Assembly (NCBI RefSeq): GCF_900105755.1 | Contig: NZ_FNTQ01000001.1 | Location: 6,324,001 to 6,388,000 of the forward strand | From: Streptomyces sp. Ag109_O5-10 | GTDB lineage: Bacteria > Actinomycetota > Actinomycetes > Streptomycetales > Streptomycetaceae | Reading direction: 5' to 3' | Length of the DNA: 64,000 bases | Part shown: positions 8,115 to 17,146 of the stretch, one piece after another | Layout: each line of letters begins with the position of its first letter | How positions within the stretch are numbered: position 1 is the stretch's first letter | Position numbers and translations under genes: made by a program | The notes under the pieces: model-generated | The model's database searches: none | Seen by the model: only the letters and a program-made list of their open reading frames with translations | What the model was told of the DNA's origin: nothing

Positions 8115-8860
8115 CGGCGCCCGTCTTCGTCGTCGAGGACTTCCCCGCCGGTGGTGCCGGACAGTACGTCCTCGACGGGCCCGAGGGCCGGCACGCGGTC
8201 TCCGTGAAGCGACTGCAGCCCGGCGAGGAGGTCGTCCTCACCGACGGCGCCGGCCGCTGGGCGGTCTGCGAGGTGGTCGCCGCCGAGGGCAAGGACCGGC
8301 TGGTCGTCCGCATGACGTCGGTCTCCGAGGAGCCGGAGCCGTCGCCCCGCATCACCGTCGTCCAGGCACTCCCCAAGGGCGACCGCGGCGAGGTCGCCGT
8401 GGAGACCATGACCGAGGTCGGCGTCGACCGGATCGTGCCCTGGCAGGCCGCCCGCTGCATCACCCAGTGGAAGGGCGAGCGGGGCCTCAAGTCGCTGGCC
8501 AAGTGGCGGGGCACCGCCCGCGAGGCCGGCAAGCAGTCCCGCCGGGTGCGGTTCCCCGAGGTCGCGGACGCGGCGACGACCAGGCAGGTCGCCGCGCTGC
8601 TGGCGGAGGCCGACCTCGCCGCCGTCCTGCACTCCGACTTCGGGCACGGCAGTGAGCCGCTCGCAGCGGCCGAACTGCCCACCGGGGGCGAGATCGTGCT
8701 GGTCGTCGGGCCCGAAGGGGGCGTCGCCCGGGACGAGATCGCCCTGTTCGAGGAGGCGGGTGCGAAGGCGTACACCCTGGGGCCTACCGTGATGCGCACG
8801 TCGACCGCCGGGACGGCGGCCGCGGCCCTGCTGCTGGGCCGCACCGGCCGGTGGTCCTGA
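8111..8860 (+). CDS. rsmE: 16S rRNA (uracil1498-N3)-methyltransferase RsmE
   Basis: The 249-residue SPOUT-family methyltransferase starts with ATG in an ATGA overlap with the preceding gene. An N-terminal PUA-like part (GPEGRHAVSVKRLQPGEE) is followed by the trefoil-knot domain with VEIMTEVGVD-like, LVVGPEGGVARDE and LGPTVMRTSTAG motifs that bind S-adenosylmethionine. It methylates U1498 in the ribosomal decoding region. In actinobacteria rsmE commonly sits near dnaJ and a HIT gene, as here. Confidence 0.93.
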   Translation: MTAPVFVVEDFPAGGAGQYVLDGPEGRHAVSVKRLQPGEEVVLTDGAGRWAVCEVVAAEGKDRLVVRMTSVSEEPEPSPRITVVQALPKGDRGEVAVETMTEVGVDRIVPWQAARCITQWKGERGLKSLAKWRGTAREAGKQSRRVRFPEVADAATTRQVAALLAEADLAAVLHSDFGHGSEPLAAAELPTGGEIVLVVGPEGGVARDEIALFEEAGAKAYTLGPTVMRTSTAGTAAAALLLGRTGRWS

Positions 8861-8890
8861 ACCGACCGCACCACACCCTGGGGGACAGCC

Positions 8891-9283
8891 GTGGAACTCG
8901 CCCAAGTCCGGCTCCTGGTCACCGACTTCGCCGCCTGCTACCGCTTCTACGCCGAGGTGCTCGGGCTGAGGCCGCAGTCGGGGGCGAGCGAGGGGCCGTA
9001 CGAGAAGTTCAGCCCGCATGCCGGATCGGCGGGGATCGCCCTGCAGGACCGGGCGATGATGGCCGCGATACTCTCCGAACTGGGCGACGCGGCGACCGGG
9101 CACCGTTCTCTGGTGGTGCTGCGCGTCGACGACCTGGACGGCTACTGCGAGCAGATCACCGCACGGGGCGCGGTCCTCGTGCACGGACCCGAGCCGATGA
9201 CCGAACGCATGCGGGTCGCCCACCTGAAGGACCCCGAGGGGAACCTGGTGGAACTCCAGGAGTGGCTGCTGCTGCGGACCTGA
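8891..9283 (+). CDS. VOC-family (glyoxalase/bleomycin-resistance fold) protein
   Basis: The 130-residue single-domain protein shows the vicinal-oxygen-chelate pattern: VRLLVTDFAACYRFYAEVLGL at the start and HLKDPEGNLVELQEW at the end, with a possible metal Glu in VELQ. It is too short and generic to assign a substrate. GTG start with GGGGGA just upstream; 30 bp after rsmE, so it may be in the same transcript. Confidence 0.78.
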   Translation: MELAQVRLLVTDFAACYRFYAEVLGLRPQSGASEGPYEKFSPHAGSAGIALQDRAMMAAILSELGDAATGHRSLVVLRVDDLDGYCEQITARGAVLVHGPEPMTERMRVAHLKDPEGNLVELQEWLLLRT

Positions 9284-9376
9284 GGGAGAGCGCACCGGCA
9301 CGGGTGACCCCTCCGAACACGTGAGTGGCCGTAAGCCCCCTACCGCCACCGGCGGGACGGTGGCAGGCTGCCCTCC

Positions 9377-9940
9377 ATGGGGGCATTGAGGAGGATTTGG
9401 GGCCGGCCGCGCGGAACCAGGGCGGCGGCCGCGGCGGGGCTCGCGGTGATCGCCGTGGGCGGTGCGGTGGCCTGTCAGCCGAGCGACCTGAACACCGCGA
9501 CGGTCGCCTACACCACCGACCGGACGGCCACCGCAGAACTGAAACGCCAGCACGTCGACGTCGACTGGCTCACCTGCACCGGCAACCACGGGTCGTCGGC
9601 GAGGAGCACGACGGGCACGAAGACGCCGTCGGCCACCTCGACCACCGTCGTCTCCGTCGACTGCCGGGGCCGGACCAGGGACGGCCGGGACATCACCGTC
9701 ACCGGCCGGGTCACCAAGGCCGTCAGCGGCGCCTGTGTGCGCGGGAACCTCGTGGCCAAGGTCGGCGGCAAGGAGTGGTTCCGGGTGAACGGGCTGGGCA
9801 ACTGCGACGCGACACCCGGGCCGGCGTACAGCACCTACCGGCCGCCCACCTACGGGCAGCGGCCCGGCCCCACCGTGACCGTCACGAAGACGATCTGGTG
9901 CCAGGGCGACCCCAAGTGCTGGCCGGTGCAGGGAAAGTGA
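9377..9940 (+). CDS. Secreted or lipid-anchored protein of unknown function
   Basis: The 187-residue protein has a basic N-terminus (RRIWGRPRGTRA), a hydrophobic segment at about residues 16-32 and a possible lipobox ending AVAC at Cys33, where the -3 residue is Ala rather than Leu. The remainder is Thr- and Pro-rich with further Cys in LTCTGNH, DCRGR, ACVRG, NCDATP and WCQGDPKC, suggesting disulfides outside the cell. I do not recognise a family. Confidence 0.7.
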   Translation: MGALRRIWGRPRGTRAAAAAGLAVIAVGGAVACQPSDLNTATVAYTTDRTATAELKRQHVDVDWLTCTGNHGSSARSTTGTKTPSATSTTVVSVDCRGRTRDGRDITVTGRVTKAVSGACVRGNLVAKVGGKEWFRVNGLGNCDATPGPAYSTYRPPTYGQRPGPTVTVTKTIWCQGDPKCWPVQGK

Positions 9941-9986
9941 TCGAAATCGGCCACCGGGAACACGCCGGGGTGCATAGGCTGAGCGA

Positions 9987-12900
9987 GTGACTCAGGGTGC
10001 AGCGACAGGACCGCGGTCCTACCTCCGATTTCCCCATGTCCACGGCGACCTGGTCGCCTTCACCGCCGAGGACGACGTGTGGCTCGCGCCCCTGGACGGC
10101 GGCCGGGCCTGGCGGGCCAGCGCCGACAACGTCCCCGTGACGCTGCCCCGCATCTCGCCCGACGGCACCACGGTCGCCTGGACCTCCACCCGCGACGGCG
10201 CCCCCGAGATCCACCTCGCCCCCGTCGACGGCGGCCCGTCCACCCGCCTGACGCACTGGGGGAGTTCCCGCACCCAGGTGCGCGGCTGGACCGCCGACGG
10301 GCAGGTCCTCGCCATCTCCACCTACGGCCAGGCCAGCCTCCGGCGCAGCTGGGCGCACGCCGTCCCGCTCGACGGCGGCCCGTCCACCGTCCTGCCGTAC
10401 GGCCCGGTCGGCCACGTCGCCCTCGGCCCGCACACCGTGCTGCTGTCCGCGCCGATGGGGCGGGAGGCGGCCTGGTGGAAGCGGTACCGGGGCGGTACGG
10501 CGGGCAAGTTGTGGATCGACCGGGACGCCCGGGGCGGGGAGGGCACCGGCGAGTTCGTACGGCTGCACGCGGAGCTGGACGGGAACCTGGAGTACCCCGA
10601 GTGGGTCGGGGACCGGATCGCCTTCCTCTCCGACCACGAGGGCACCGGAGCCCTGTACTCCTCCCTCGCCGACGGTTCCGACCTGCGCCGGCACACCCCT
10701 CTCGACGGCTTCTACGCCCGGCACGCGGCGAGCGACGGCACCCGGGTCGTCTACGCCTCGGCCGGTGAACTCTGGCTCCTCGACGACCTGGAGGGCGCCG
10801 AGCCGCGCCGCCTGGACATCCGGCTCGGCGGGTCCCGGGTCGACCGGCAGCCCTACCCGGTCAACGCGGCCCGCTGGTTCAGCTCCGCCTCGCCCGACCA
10901 CACCGCGCGCGGCAGCGCCGTCCTGGTGCGCGGCGGCGTGCACTGGGTGACCCACCGGTCCGGTCCGGCGCGCGCCCTCGCCGCCCAGCCGGGGGTGCGG
11001 GCCCGGCTGCCCGTCACCTTCCGCGCGGACGCCGAGGAATGGGTGGTGTGGGTGACGGACGCCGAGGGCGACGACGCCCTGGAGTTCGCCCCCGCCACCG
11101 GACTCGTGCCCGGCGCCACCCCGCGCCGGATCGCCGCCGGACAGCTCGGCCGGGTCCTGGACCTCGCCGTCGCCCCCGACGGCGCCCGGGTCGCCGTCGC
11201 CGCCCACGACGGCCGGCTGCTCCTCGTCGAACGCGAGACGGGTGAGGTCCGCGAGGTCGACCGCAGCGAGGACGGCGACGTCTCAGGACTCGCCTTCTCA
11301 CCCGACTCCGGCTGGCTCGCCTGGTCCCACCCCGGCGCCGGCGGCCTCTGCCAGCTCCGTATCGCCCACACCACCGACCTCACCGTCACCGAGGCCACCC
11401 CGCTGCGGTTCCGGGACTACGACCCCGCCTTCACCCGCGACGGCAAGCACCTCGCGTTCCTCTCCACCCGCTCCTTCGACCCGGTCTACGACGAGCACGT
11501 CTTCGACCTGGCCTTCGTGGTCGGCGACCGCCCGCACCTGATCACCCTCGCGGCCACCACCCCCTCGCCGTTCGGCCCGCAGCGGCACGGCCGTCCCTTC
11601 GAGACCCCCGACAAGGAGGAGACGCCGGACGCCGAGGGCACCCCCGCCACGCGGATCGACCTGGAGGGCCTCGCCGACCGGATCGTGCCCTTCCCCGTCG
11701 AGGCCGGCCGCTACTCCACGCTGCGCGCCGCCAAGGACGGCGTCCTCTGGCTGCGCCACCCGGTCCGCGGCGTCCTCGGGGCCTCCCGCGCCCACCCCGA
11801 GGACCCGGCGCCCAAGACCGAACTGGAGCGCTACGACCTCGCCCAGCAGCGCATCGAGTACCTCGCCTCCGACGCCGACCACTTCGAGGTCAGCGGCGAC
11901 GGCAAACGCGTCCTGCTCTGGGCCGACGGCAAGCTCAAGGTCGTCCCCAGCGACCGCCGCGCCTCGAACGACGACGACAGCGACACCAACATCACCGTCG
12001 ACCTCTCCCGGGTCCGGCAGACCGTCGACCCGGCCGCCGAGTGGCGGCAGATGTTCGACGAGACCGGCCGCATCATGCGCGACCAGTTCTGGCGGCCCGA
12101 CCTCGGCGGCGTCGACTGGAACGGCGTCCTGGACCGCTACCGCCCGCTCGTCGACCGGGTCGCCACCCACGACGACCTCGTCGACCTGCTCTGGGAGGTC
12201 CAGGGCGAACTCGGCACCTCGCACGCCTACGTCACGCCGCGCGGCGGCCACGGCGGCGGCGCCCGGCAGGGCCTGCTCGGCGCCGACATCTCCCGGCACG
12301 CCGACGGCAGCTGGCGCATCGACCGGATCCTGCCCGCCGAGACCTCCGACCCCGGCGCCCGCTCCCCCCTCGCGGCCCCCGGCGCCGCGGTCCGCCCCGG
12401 CGACGCGATCGTGGCCGTCGCCGGCCGCCCCGTCGACCCGGTCACCGGCCCCGGCCCGCTCCTGGTCGGCACGGCCGGCAAGGCGATCGAACTGACCGTG
12501 TCCCCGGCGGGCGGCGGCGACCTGCGGCACCCGGTCGTCGTCCCGATTGCCGACGAGGAACCGCTGCGCTACCACGCGTGGGTCGCCGACCGCCGGGCCC
12601 ACGTCCACGAACTCTCCGGCGGCCGCCTCGGCTACCTCCACGTCCCCGACATGCAGGCGCCCGGCTGGGCCCAGATCCACCGTGACCTGAACGTGGAGAT
12701 GGCCCGCGAGGGCATCGTCGTGGACGTCCGCGAGAACCGCGGCGGGCACACCTCCCAGCTCGTGGTGGAGAAGCTGGCCCGGCGGATCGTCGGCTGGGAC
12801 CTGCCGCGCGGCATGCGGCCGTTCAGCTACCCGAGGGACGCGCCCCGGGGACCGGTCGTGGTCGTCGCGAACGAGTTCTCCGGCTCCGACGGCGACATCG

Positions 12901-13211
12901 TCAACGCGGCGATCAAGGCGCTGGGCATCGGCCCGGTGGTCGGCACCCGCACCTGGGGCGGCGTCATCGGCATCGACAGCCGCTACCGCCTGGTCGACGA
13001 CACGCTGGTCACCCAGCCGAAGTACGCGTTCTGGCTGGAGGGCTACGGCTGGGGCGTCGAGAACCACGGCGTCGACCCGGACGTGGAGGTCGTACAGACC
13101 CCGCAGGACTGGGGCGCGGGGAGGGACCCCCAGCTGGACGAGGCCGTCCGGCTTGCGCTGGAGGCACTGGAGGCGGCTCCCGCGAAGACTCCGCCCACTC
13201 TGCCTGCCTGA
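9987..13211 (+). CDS. Tricorn protease homologue
   Basis: The 1074-residue cytosolic giant peptidase opens with a run of beta-propeller repeats typical of tricorn (LPRISPDGTTVAWTS, TFTRDGKHLAFLSTRSFD). A helical segment follows (MFDETGRIMRDQFW), then a PDZ-like domain and the S41-type catalytic core. Likely catalytic residues are His in GTSHAYVTPRGG and Ser-Asp in NEFSGSDGDIVN. Tricorn degrades oligopeptides released by the proteasome, and streptomycetes possess proteasomes. The length matches the family. Start GTG 9987 lies 46 bp after the preceding gene. Confidence 0.92.
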   Translation: MTQGAATGPRSYLRFPHVHGDLVAFTAEDDVWLAPLDGGRAWRASADNVPVTLPRISPDGTTVAWTSTRDGAPEIHLAPVDGGPSTRLTHWGSSRTQVRGWTADGQVLAISTYGQASLRRSWAHAVPLDGGPSTVLPYGPVGHVALGPHTVLLSAPMGREAAWWKRYRGGTAGKLWIDRDARGGEGTGEFVRLHAELDGNLEYPEWVGDRIAFLSDHEGTGALYSSLADGSDLRRHTPLDGFYARHAASDGTRVVYASAGELWLLDDLEGAEPRRLDIRLGGSRVDRQPYPVNAARWFSSASPDHTARGSAVLVRGGVHWVTHRSGPARALAAQPGVRARLPVTFRADAEEWVVWVTDAEGDDALEFAPATGLVPGATPRRIAAGQLGRVLDLAVAPDGARVAVAAHDGRLLLVERETGEVREVDRSEDGDVSGLAFSPDSGWLAWSHPGAGGLCQLRIAHTTDLTVTEATPLRFRDYDPAFTRDGKHLAFLSTRSFDPVYDEHVFDLAFVVGDRPHLITLAATTPSPFGPQRHGRPFETPDKEETPDAEGTPATRIDLEGLADRIVPFPVEAGRYSTLRAAKDGVLWLRHPVRGVLGASRAHPEDPAPKTELERYDLAQQRIEYLASDADHFEVSGDGKRVLLWADGKLKVVPSDRRASNDDDSDTNITVDLSRVRQTVDPAAEWRQMFDETGRIMRDQFWRPDLGGVDWNGVLDRYRPLVDRVATHDDLVDLLWEVQGELGTSHAYVTPRGGHGGGARQGLLGADISRHADGSWRIDRILPAETSDPGARSPLAAPGAAVRPGDAIVAVAGRPVDPVTGPGPLLVGTAGKAIELTVSPAGGGDLRHPVVVPIADEEPLRYHAWVADRRAHVHELSGGRLGYLHVPDMQAPGWAQIHRDLNVEMAREGIVVDVRENRGGHTSQLVVEKLARRIVGWDLPRGMRPFSYPRDAPRGPVVVVANEFSGSDGDIVNAAIKALGIGPVVGTRTWGGVIGIDSRYRLVDDTLVTQPKYAFWLEGYGWGVENHGVDPDVEVVQTPQDWGAGRDPQLDEAVRLALEALEAAPAKTPPTLPA

Positions 13212-13328
13212 GGGGGGGCGGGGCTGTATCACCGTGCGGCTCCGCCACCGGGCGCGCCCAGCCCCCACCGGGCGCGCACCCGACGACGATACGATGCCCC
13301 GAAACCGATCACCTGGCGAGGAGAAGAC

Positions 13329-13682
13329 GTGGCAGGGGAACCCCAGGACGACTGCCTGTTCTGCAAGATCGTCGCAGGCCACGTTCCCGCGACGATCGTC
13401 CGGGAGACGGACACCACCGTCGCCTTCCGGGACATCAACCCCCAGGCCCCCACCCATGTCCTGGTGATCCCCAAGGTCCACTACCGGAACGCGGCCGAGC
13501 TCGCCGCCGGCGAACCCGCCGTCGCCGCCGACATACTGCGCGAGGCCCAGGCCGTCGCCGACGAGGACAAGCTGGAGAGCTACCGCCTCGTCTTCAACAC
13601 CGGCAGCGGCGCCGGCCAGACCGTCTGGCACGCCCACGCCCACGTCATCGGCGGCCGCGGCCTCCAGTGGCCGCCCGGGTGA
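13329..13682 (+). CDS. HIT-family (HINT-like) nucleotide-binding protein
   Basis: The 117-residue protein contains the N-terminal CLFCKIVAGHVPA segment with a CxxC pair and the histidine triad HAHAHVIGG near the C-terminus. HIT proteins of this branch hydrolyse purine phosphoramidates such as AMP-lysine. It starts with GTG 13329, with GGAG 7 bases upstream. It is followed after 6 bases by the RNase Z gene, suggesting one transcript. Confidence 0.9.
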   Translation: MAGEPQDDCLFCKIVAGHVPATIVRETDTTVAFRDINPQAPTHVLVIPKVHYRNAAELAAGEPAVAADILREAQAVADEDKLESYRLVFNTGSGAGQTVWHAHAHVIGGRGLQWPPG

Positions 13683-13688
13683 CCCGCC

Positions 13689-14594
13689 GTGTCCGTACGT
13701 GAGCTGGTGGTGCTCGGCACCGCCAGCCAGGTCCCCACCCGGCACCGCAACCACAACGGCTACCTGCTGCGCTGGGACGGCGAGGGCATCCTCTTCGACC
13801 CCGGCGAGGGCACCCAGCGGCAGATGCTGCGGGCCGGGGTCGCCGCCCACGACCTGAACCGGATCTGCGTCACCCACTTCCACGGCGACCACTCCCTCGG
13901 CCTCGCCGGCGTCGTCCAGCGCATCAACCTCGACCAGGTCCCGCACCCGGTCACCGCCCACTACCCGAAGTCCGGCCAGCGCTTCTTCGACCGGCTCCGG
14001 TACGCCACCGCCTACCGCGAGACCGTCGGCATCACCGAGGCCCCGGTCGACGCGGACGGCGACCTCGCGGTCACCCCCGCCTACACGCTGGAAGCCCGCA
14101 AGCTCTCCCACCCCGTCGAGTCGTACGGCTACCGGCTCACCGAGCCCGACGGCCGCCGCATGCTGCCCGAACGGCTCGCCGCGCACGGCATCACCGGCCC
14201 CGACGTCGGCCGGATCCAGCGCGAGGGCGTCCTCGGGGACGTCACGCTCGACGAGGTCAGCGAGGTGCGGTCCGGCCAGCGGTTCGCGTTCGTCATGGAC
14301 ACCCGGCTGTGCGAGGGCGTGCACGCCCTCGCCGAGGGCTGCGACCTGCTCGTCATCGAGTCGACCTTCCTCGACGAGGACGCCGGACTCGCCGCCGACC
14401 ACGGCCACCTGACCGCCGGACAGGCGGCGGCCGTCGCCCGCGACGCGGGCGTACGGCACCTGGTGCTGACCCACTTCAGCCAGCGCTACTCCGAGCCCGA
14501 GGAGTTCGAACGGCAGGCGCGCGCCGTCGGCTACGCGGGGGAGCTGACCGTCGCCCACGACCTGCTCCGAGTGCCGGTCCCGAAGCGCAGGTGA
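13689..14594 (+). CDS. rnz: Ribonuclease Z (tRNA 3' endonuclease)
   Basis: The 301-residue MBL-fold nuclease has the RNase Z signature THFHGDHSLGL (residues ~59-69), further metal ligands in KLSHPVESYGYR and DTRLCEG, and AxDHGHLTAGQAA/THFSQRY at the C-terminus. RNase Z removes 3' trailers from tRNA precursors. The GTG at 14591 of the next gene overlaps its stop. Confidence 0.92.
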   Translation: MSVRELVVLGTASQVPTRHRNHNGYLLRWDGEGILFDPGEGTQRQMLRAGVAAHDLNRICVTHFHGDHSLGLAGVVQRINLDQVPHPVTAHYPKSGQRFFDRLRYATAYRETVGITEAPVDADGDLAVTPAYTLEARKLSHPVESYGYRLTEPDGRRMLPERLAAHGITGPDVGRIQREGVLGDVTLDEVSEVRSGQRFAFVMDTRLCEGVHALAEGCDLLVIESTFLDEDAGLAADHGHLTAGQAAAVARDAGVRHLVLTHFSQRYSEPEEFERQARAVGYAGELTVAHDLLRVPVPKRR

Positions 14595-14614
14595 AACGAC
14601 CGTACGATGCTTTG

Positions 14615-15619
14615 ATGCCCCTCCCCAAAGCAGAACTGCACCTCCACATCGAAGGCACCCTGGAGCCCGAGCTGGCGTTCCTGCTGGCCGCCCGCAACGG
14701 CGTCGAACTGCCCTACGCGGACACCGAAGCGCTCCGCAAGGCCTACCAGTTCGAGGACCTGCAGTCCTTCCTGAACCTCTACTACGAGCTCATGACCGTC
14801 CTGCGCACCGAGCAGGACTTCGACGACCTCGCCGACGCCTACCTGTCACGGGCCGCCGCGCAGGGCGTGCGGCACGCGGAGATCTTCTTCGATCCGCAGG
14901 CGCACCTCGCGCGGGGCGTGGACATGGGGACGGTCGTCGAGGGCCTGTGGCGGGCGCTCGGCCGCAGCGTCGACAGCCACGGGATCTCCACCCGCCTCAT
15001 CATGTGCTTCCTGCGGGACGAGCCGGCCGAGTCGGCGATGGCCGCCCTGGAGGCGGCGAAGCCCTACCTCGACCGGATCACCGGCATCGGGCTCGACTCG
15101 GCCGAGGTCGGGCATCCGCCGGCCAAGTTCCGCGCGGTGTACGAGGCGGCGGCCGCGCTGGGGCTGCGGCGGGTGGCCCACGCGGGCGAGGAGGGGCCGC
15201 CGGAGTACATCACCGAGGCGCTGGACGTGCTCGGCGTCGAACGCGTCGACCACGGGCTGCGCTGCATGGAGGACCCGCGACTGGTGGAGCGTCTGGTGCG
15301 GGAGCGGATCCCGCTGACGCTGTGCCCGCTGTCGAACGTCCGGCTGCGCGCGGTCGACGTGCTCGCCGACCACCCGCTTCCGGCCATGATCGACGCCGGG
15401 CTGCTGTGCACGGTCAACTCCGACGACCCGGCCTACTTCGGCGGTTACGTCGCCGACAACTACCACGCCGTGCGCGACGCCCTGGGCCTGTCCAGGGAGC
15501 AGATGCGGGGACTGGCCCGCAACTCCTTCCTCGCGTCCTTCCTCGACGACGACGAGGAGCTGCGGGCGCGCTACCTCGCGGAGGTGGACGCCTTCGAGTT
15601 CGGCCGGGCCCACGGCTAG
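14615..15619 (+). CDS. Adenosine/adenine deaminase family protein
   Basis: From ATG 14615 the protein has 334 residues beginning MPLPKAELHLHIEGTLEPE, with the zinc ligands HLH (residues 9-11). RVAHAGEEGPPEY provides the catalytic Glu, DHGLR and NSDDPAYFGGY the remaining ligands. The IEGTLEPELAF pattern fits the adenine-deaminase (ADE) branch better than classical adenosine deaminase; I infer purine-base salvage. A GTG at 14591, overlapping the RNase Z stop as GTGA, is an alternative start adding eight residues. The stop overlaps the stop of the convergent MFS gene in a shared CTAG. Confidence 0.88.
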   Translation: MPLPKAELHLHIEGTLEPELAFLLAARNGVELPYADTEALRKAYQFEDLQSFLNLYYELMTVLRTEQDFDDLADAYLSRAAAQGVRHAEIFFDPQAHLARGVDMGTVVEGLWRALGRSVDSHGISTRLIMCFLRDEPAESAMAALEAAKPYLDRITGIGLDSAEVGHPPAKFRAVYEAAAALGLRRVAHAGEEGPPEYITEALDVLGVERVDHGLRCMEDPRLVERLVRERIPLTLCPLSNVRLRAVDVLADHPLPAMIDAGLLCTVNSDDPAYFGGYVADNYHAVRDALGLSREQMRGLARNSFLASFLDDDEELRARYLAEVDAFEFGRAHG

Positions 15620-16806
15620 GCCGCGACGTCCAGCCGTACCGGCGTCGTCCCGTCGGTGAGCGCCGGGCCGGTCGCGACGGTGGTGGTCCTGCGCCGCAGT
15701 GCCACCGCCGTCAGCGGCACCGCGACCGCCAGCAGCCCCACCGCGAGGACCGTCCCCATCGCCGGGAAACCGGCCCGCGCCGCCAGCAGGCTGCCGGTCA
15801 TCGGGCCGACGGCCGTCCCCAGCGACGACGCCGAGCCGACCAGCACCGCCCAGCGGCCCCGCGGGTCGAGGGCGGCGGCCAGCCCGATGACGTACGACAG
15901 GACGACCGGGTAGAGCAGGTTCCAGGCGATCTCGCCGGACGCGAACGTCGTCAGGTCGGTCGCGGACGCGCTGAGCGCGATGCACCCCGCGATCAGCACG
16001 GTCCCCAGGCCGATCGGCAGCGCCCGGCCGAGCCGCGGGCCGAGGGCGCCCGCGCCGACCACACCGAGCAGGCCGGTGCCGAGCCCCACCGCGAACACCG
16101 CGCCGACGGTGGCCTCGCCGAGGTGCGCCTGCGTCAGGCCGATCCGGCCGCTGACCCCCCACAGCGAGTTCTGCGCGGCCGACCAGCACGGCATCGCGGC
16201 GGCCAGCAGCAGGCCCGAGCGGAGGTGCGGGAGCCGGGAGCCGGCGGCGGCGCGGGGCAGGGCCGGGGCGGTACGGGGGGACAGGCGGGCGGTGAACGGC
16301 CAGACCGCGAGCGCCGTGAGCGCGAGCGCGGCGAGGGGCTGCGCGTGGCCGGGGCCCAGGTGCGGGACCGTCAGATAGACGGCACCCGCGAGGGCGGAGA
16401 CGCCGAGCAGGCCGAGGGTGGTGGTGCGGTGGGGGTCCCGCTGTGCGGCGATGCCGGTGGCGGCGACCGCGGTGACCGTGCCGGAGCCGAAGCCGCCGAC
16501 GACCGCGCCGGCGACGACCGCGGGGACGGTCGTGGTCAGGGCGGCGCCGCCGTAGCCGAGGGCCGCGAGGAGCAGGCCCAGGCGGGCGAGCGTCCGGGCG
16601 CCGACGCGGTCGACCCGGGACGCGAGCAGGAAGCCCGCCGTCGCCGAACTCAGCAGCAGGGCACTGCCGACGGCGCCCGCCCACGTGGCGGAGAGGGGGA
16701 GTCCCGACGCGAGCCGGCCGACCGTGGTCGGGAGCAGGTACGGGGCCAGGTACCCGGCCGTGAAAAGGGCGACGAGGGGCCAGGCGGTGGTGCGGGGGGC
16801 GGACAC
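15616..16806 (-). CDS. MFS transporter
   Basis: Starting at GTG 16806 the protein has 396 residues and about twelve hydrophobic segments, opening WPLVALFTAGYLAPYLLP. It has typical MFS charges between helices 2 and 3 (ASRVDRVGARTLARLG). It resembles sugar- or drug-efflux members (AraJ/YdhP-like), but the substrate cannot be told. A longer reading frame extends upstream to about 17109 but consists of Pro/Arg-rich noise. The stop overlaps the deaminase stop head-on. Confidence 0.82.
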   Translation of the reverse strand: MSAPRTTAWPLVALFTAGYLAPYLLPTTVGRLASGLPLSATWAGAVGSALLLSSATAGFLLASRVDRVGARTLARLGLLLAALGYGGAALTTTVPAVVAGAVVGGFGSGTVTAVAATGIAAQRDPHRTTTLGLLGVSALAGAVYLTVPHLGPGHAQPLAALALTALAVWPFTARLSPRTAPALPRAAAGSRLPHLRSGLLLAAAMPCWSAAQNSLWGVSGRIGLTQAHLGEATVGAVFAVGLGTGLLGVVGAGALGPRLGRALPIGLGTVLIAGCIALSASATDLTTFASGEIAWNLLYPVVLSYVIGLAAALDPRGRWAVLVGSASSLGTAVGPMTGSLLAARAGFPAMGTVLAVGLLAVAVPLTAVALRRRTTTVATGPALTDGTTPVRLDVAA

Positions 16807-17035
16807 GGGCGTTCCCAGGGCATGCGAAAGGAGCGGTGCAGGAAGGGGGTTGGGCGCAGGCCGTCGAGGGACAGGAACGCGCGGGCAATTTGTATCAAGT
16901 GGGGAGGGGGAGCAGAAGGGTGGGGGGTGTGATGTGGGGCACGGTGAGGTTTCGGGTGCGGGGGAGGGGGTAGCGGCGCCGCGCGTCGTGGGGGGTTCGG
17001 TGGAGGGCCGGGTGCGGGCCGTGGTCGTCGCTCGC
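16807..17035. other. Intergenic stretch without a gene
   Basis: Between the MFS start and the hairpin after the IclR gene I see no coding signal. The AATTTGTATCAAG segment near 16889 is unusually AT-rich for this genome and may be part of the MFS promoter, read on the minus strand. Confidence 0.4.
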
Positions 17036-17091
17036 GCAGGTCCCCGCGCCCCTGAGGGCGCTACCGCGCCGTGAGGGGCGCGGGGACCTGC
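17036..17091 (-). terminator. 18-bp-arm perfect hairpin downstream of the IclR gene
   Basis: Left arm 17036-17053 and right arm 17074-17091 are perfect complements (GCAGGTCCCCGCGCCCCT and its reverse), separated by 20 bases. The arm is a variant of the GC-rich palindromic element that recurs in this window. It lies downstream of the IclR-type gene and probably ends its transcript. Confidence 0.75.
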
Positions 17092-17146
17092 CGCGCGACA
17101 AGCCCCCACCGGCCCGCACCCGGCGACGAACCGGTCCCCCGCCCCC

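Noticed and set aside
11298..14558. Long minus-strand reading frame antisense to tricorn, HIT and RNase Z genes
   Set aside because: High-GC coding DNA gives long antisense frames; the translation is Val/Gly/Asp-rich without motifs, while the plus strand carries clear families.
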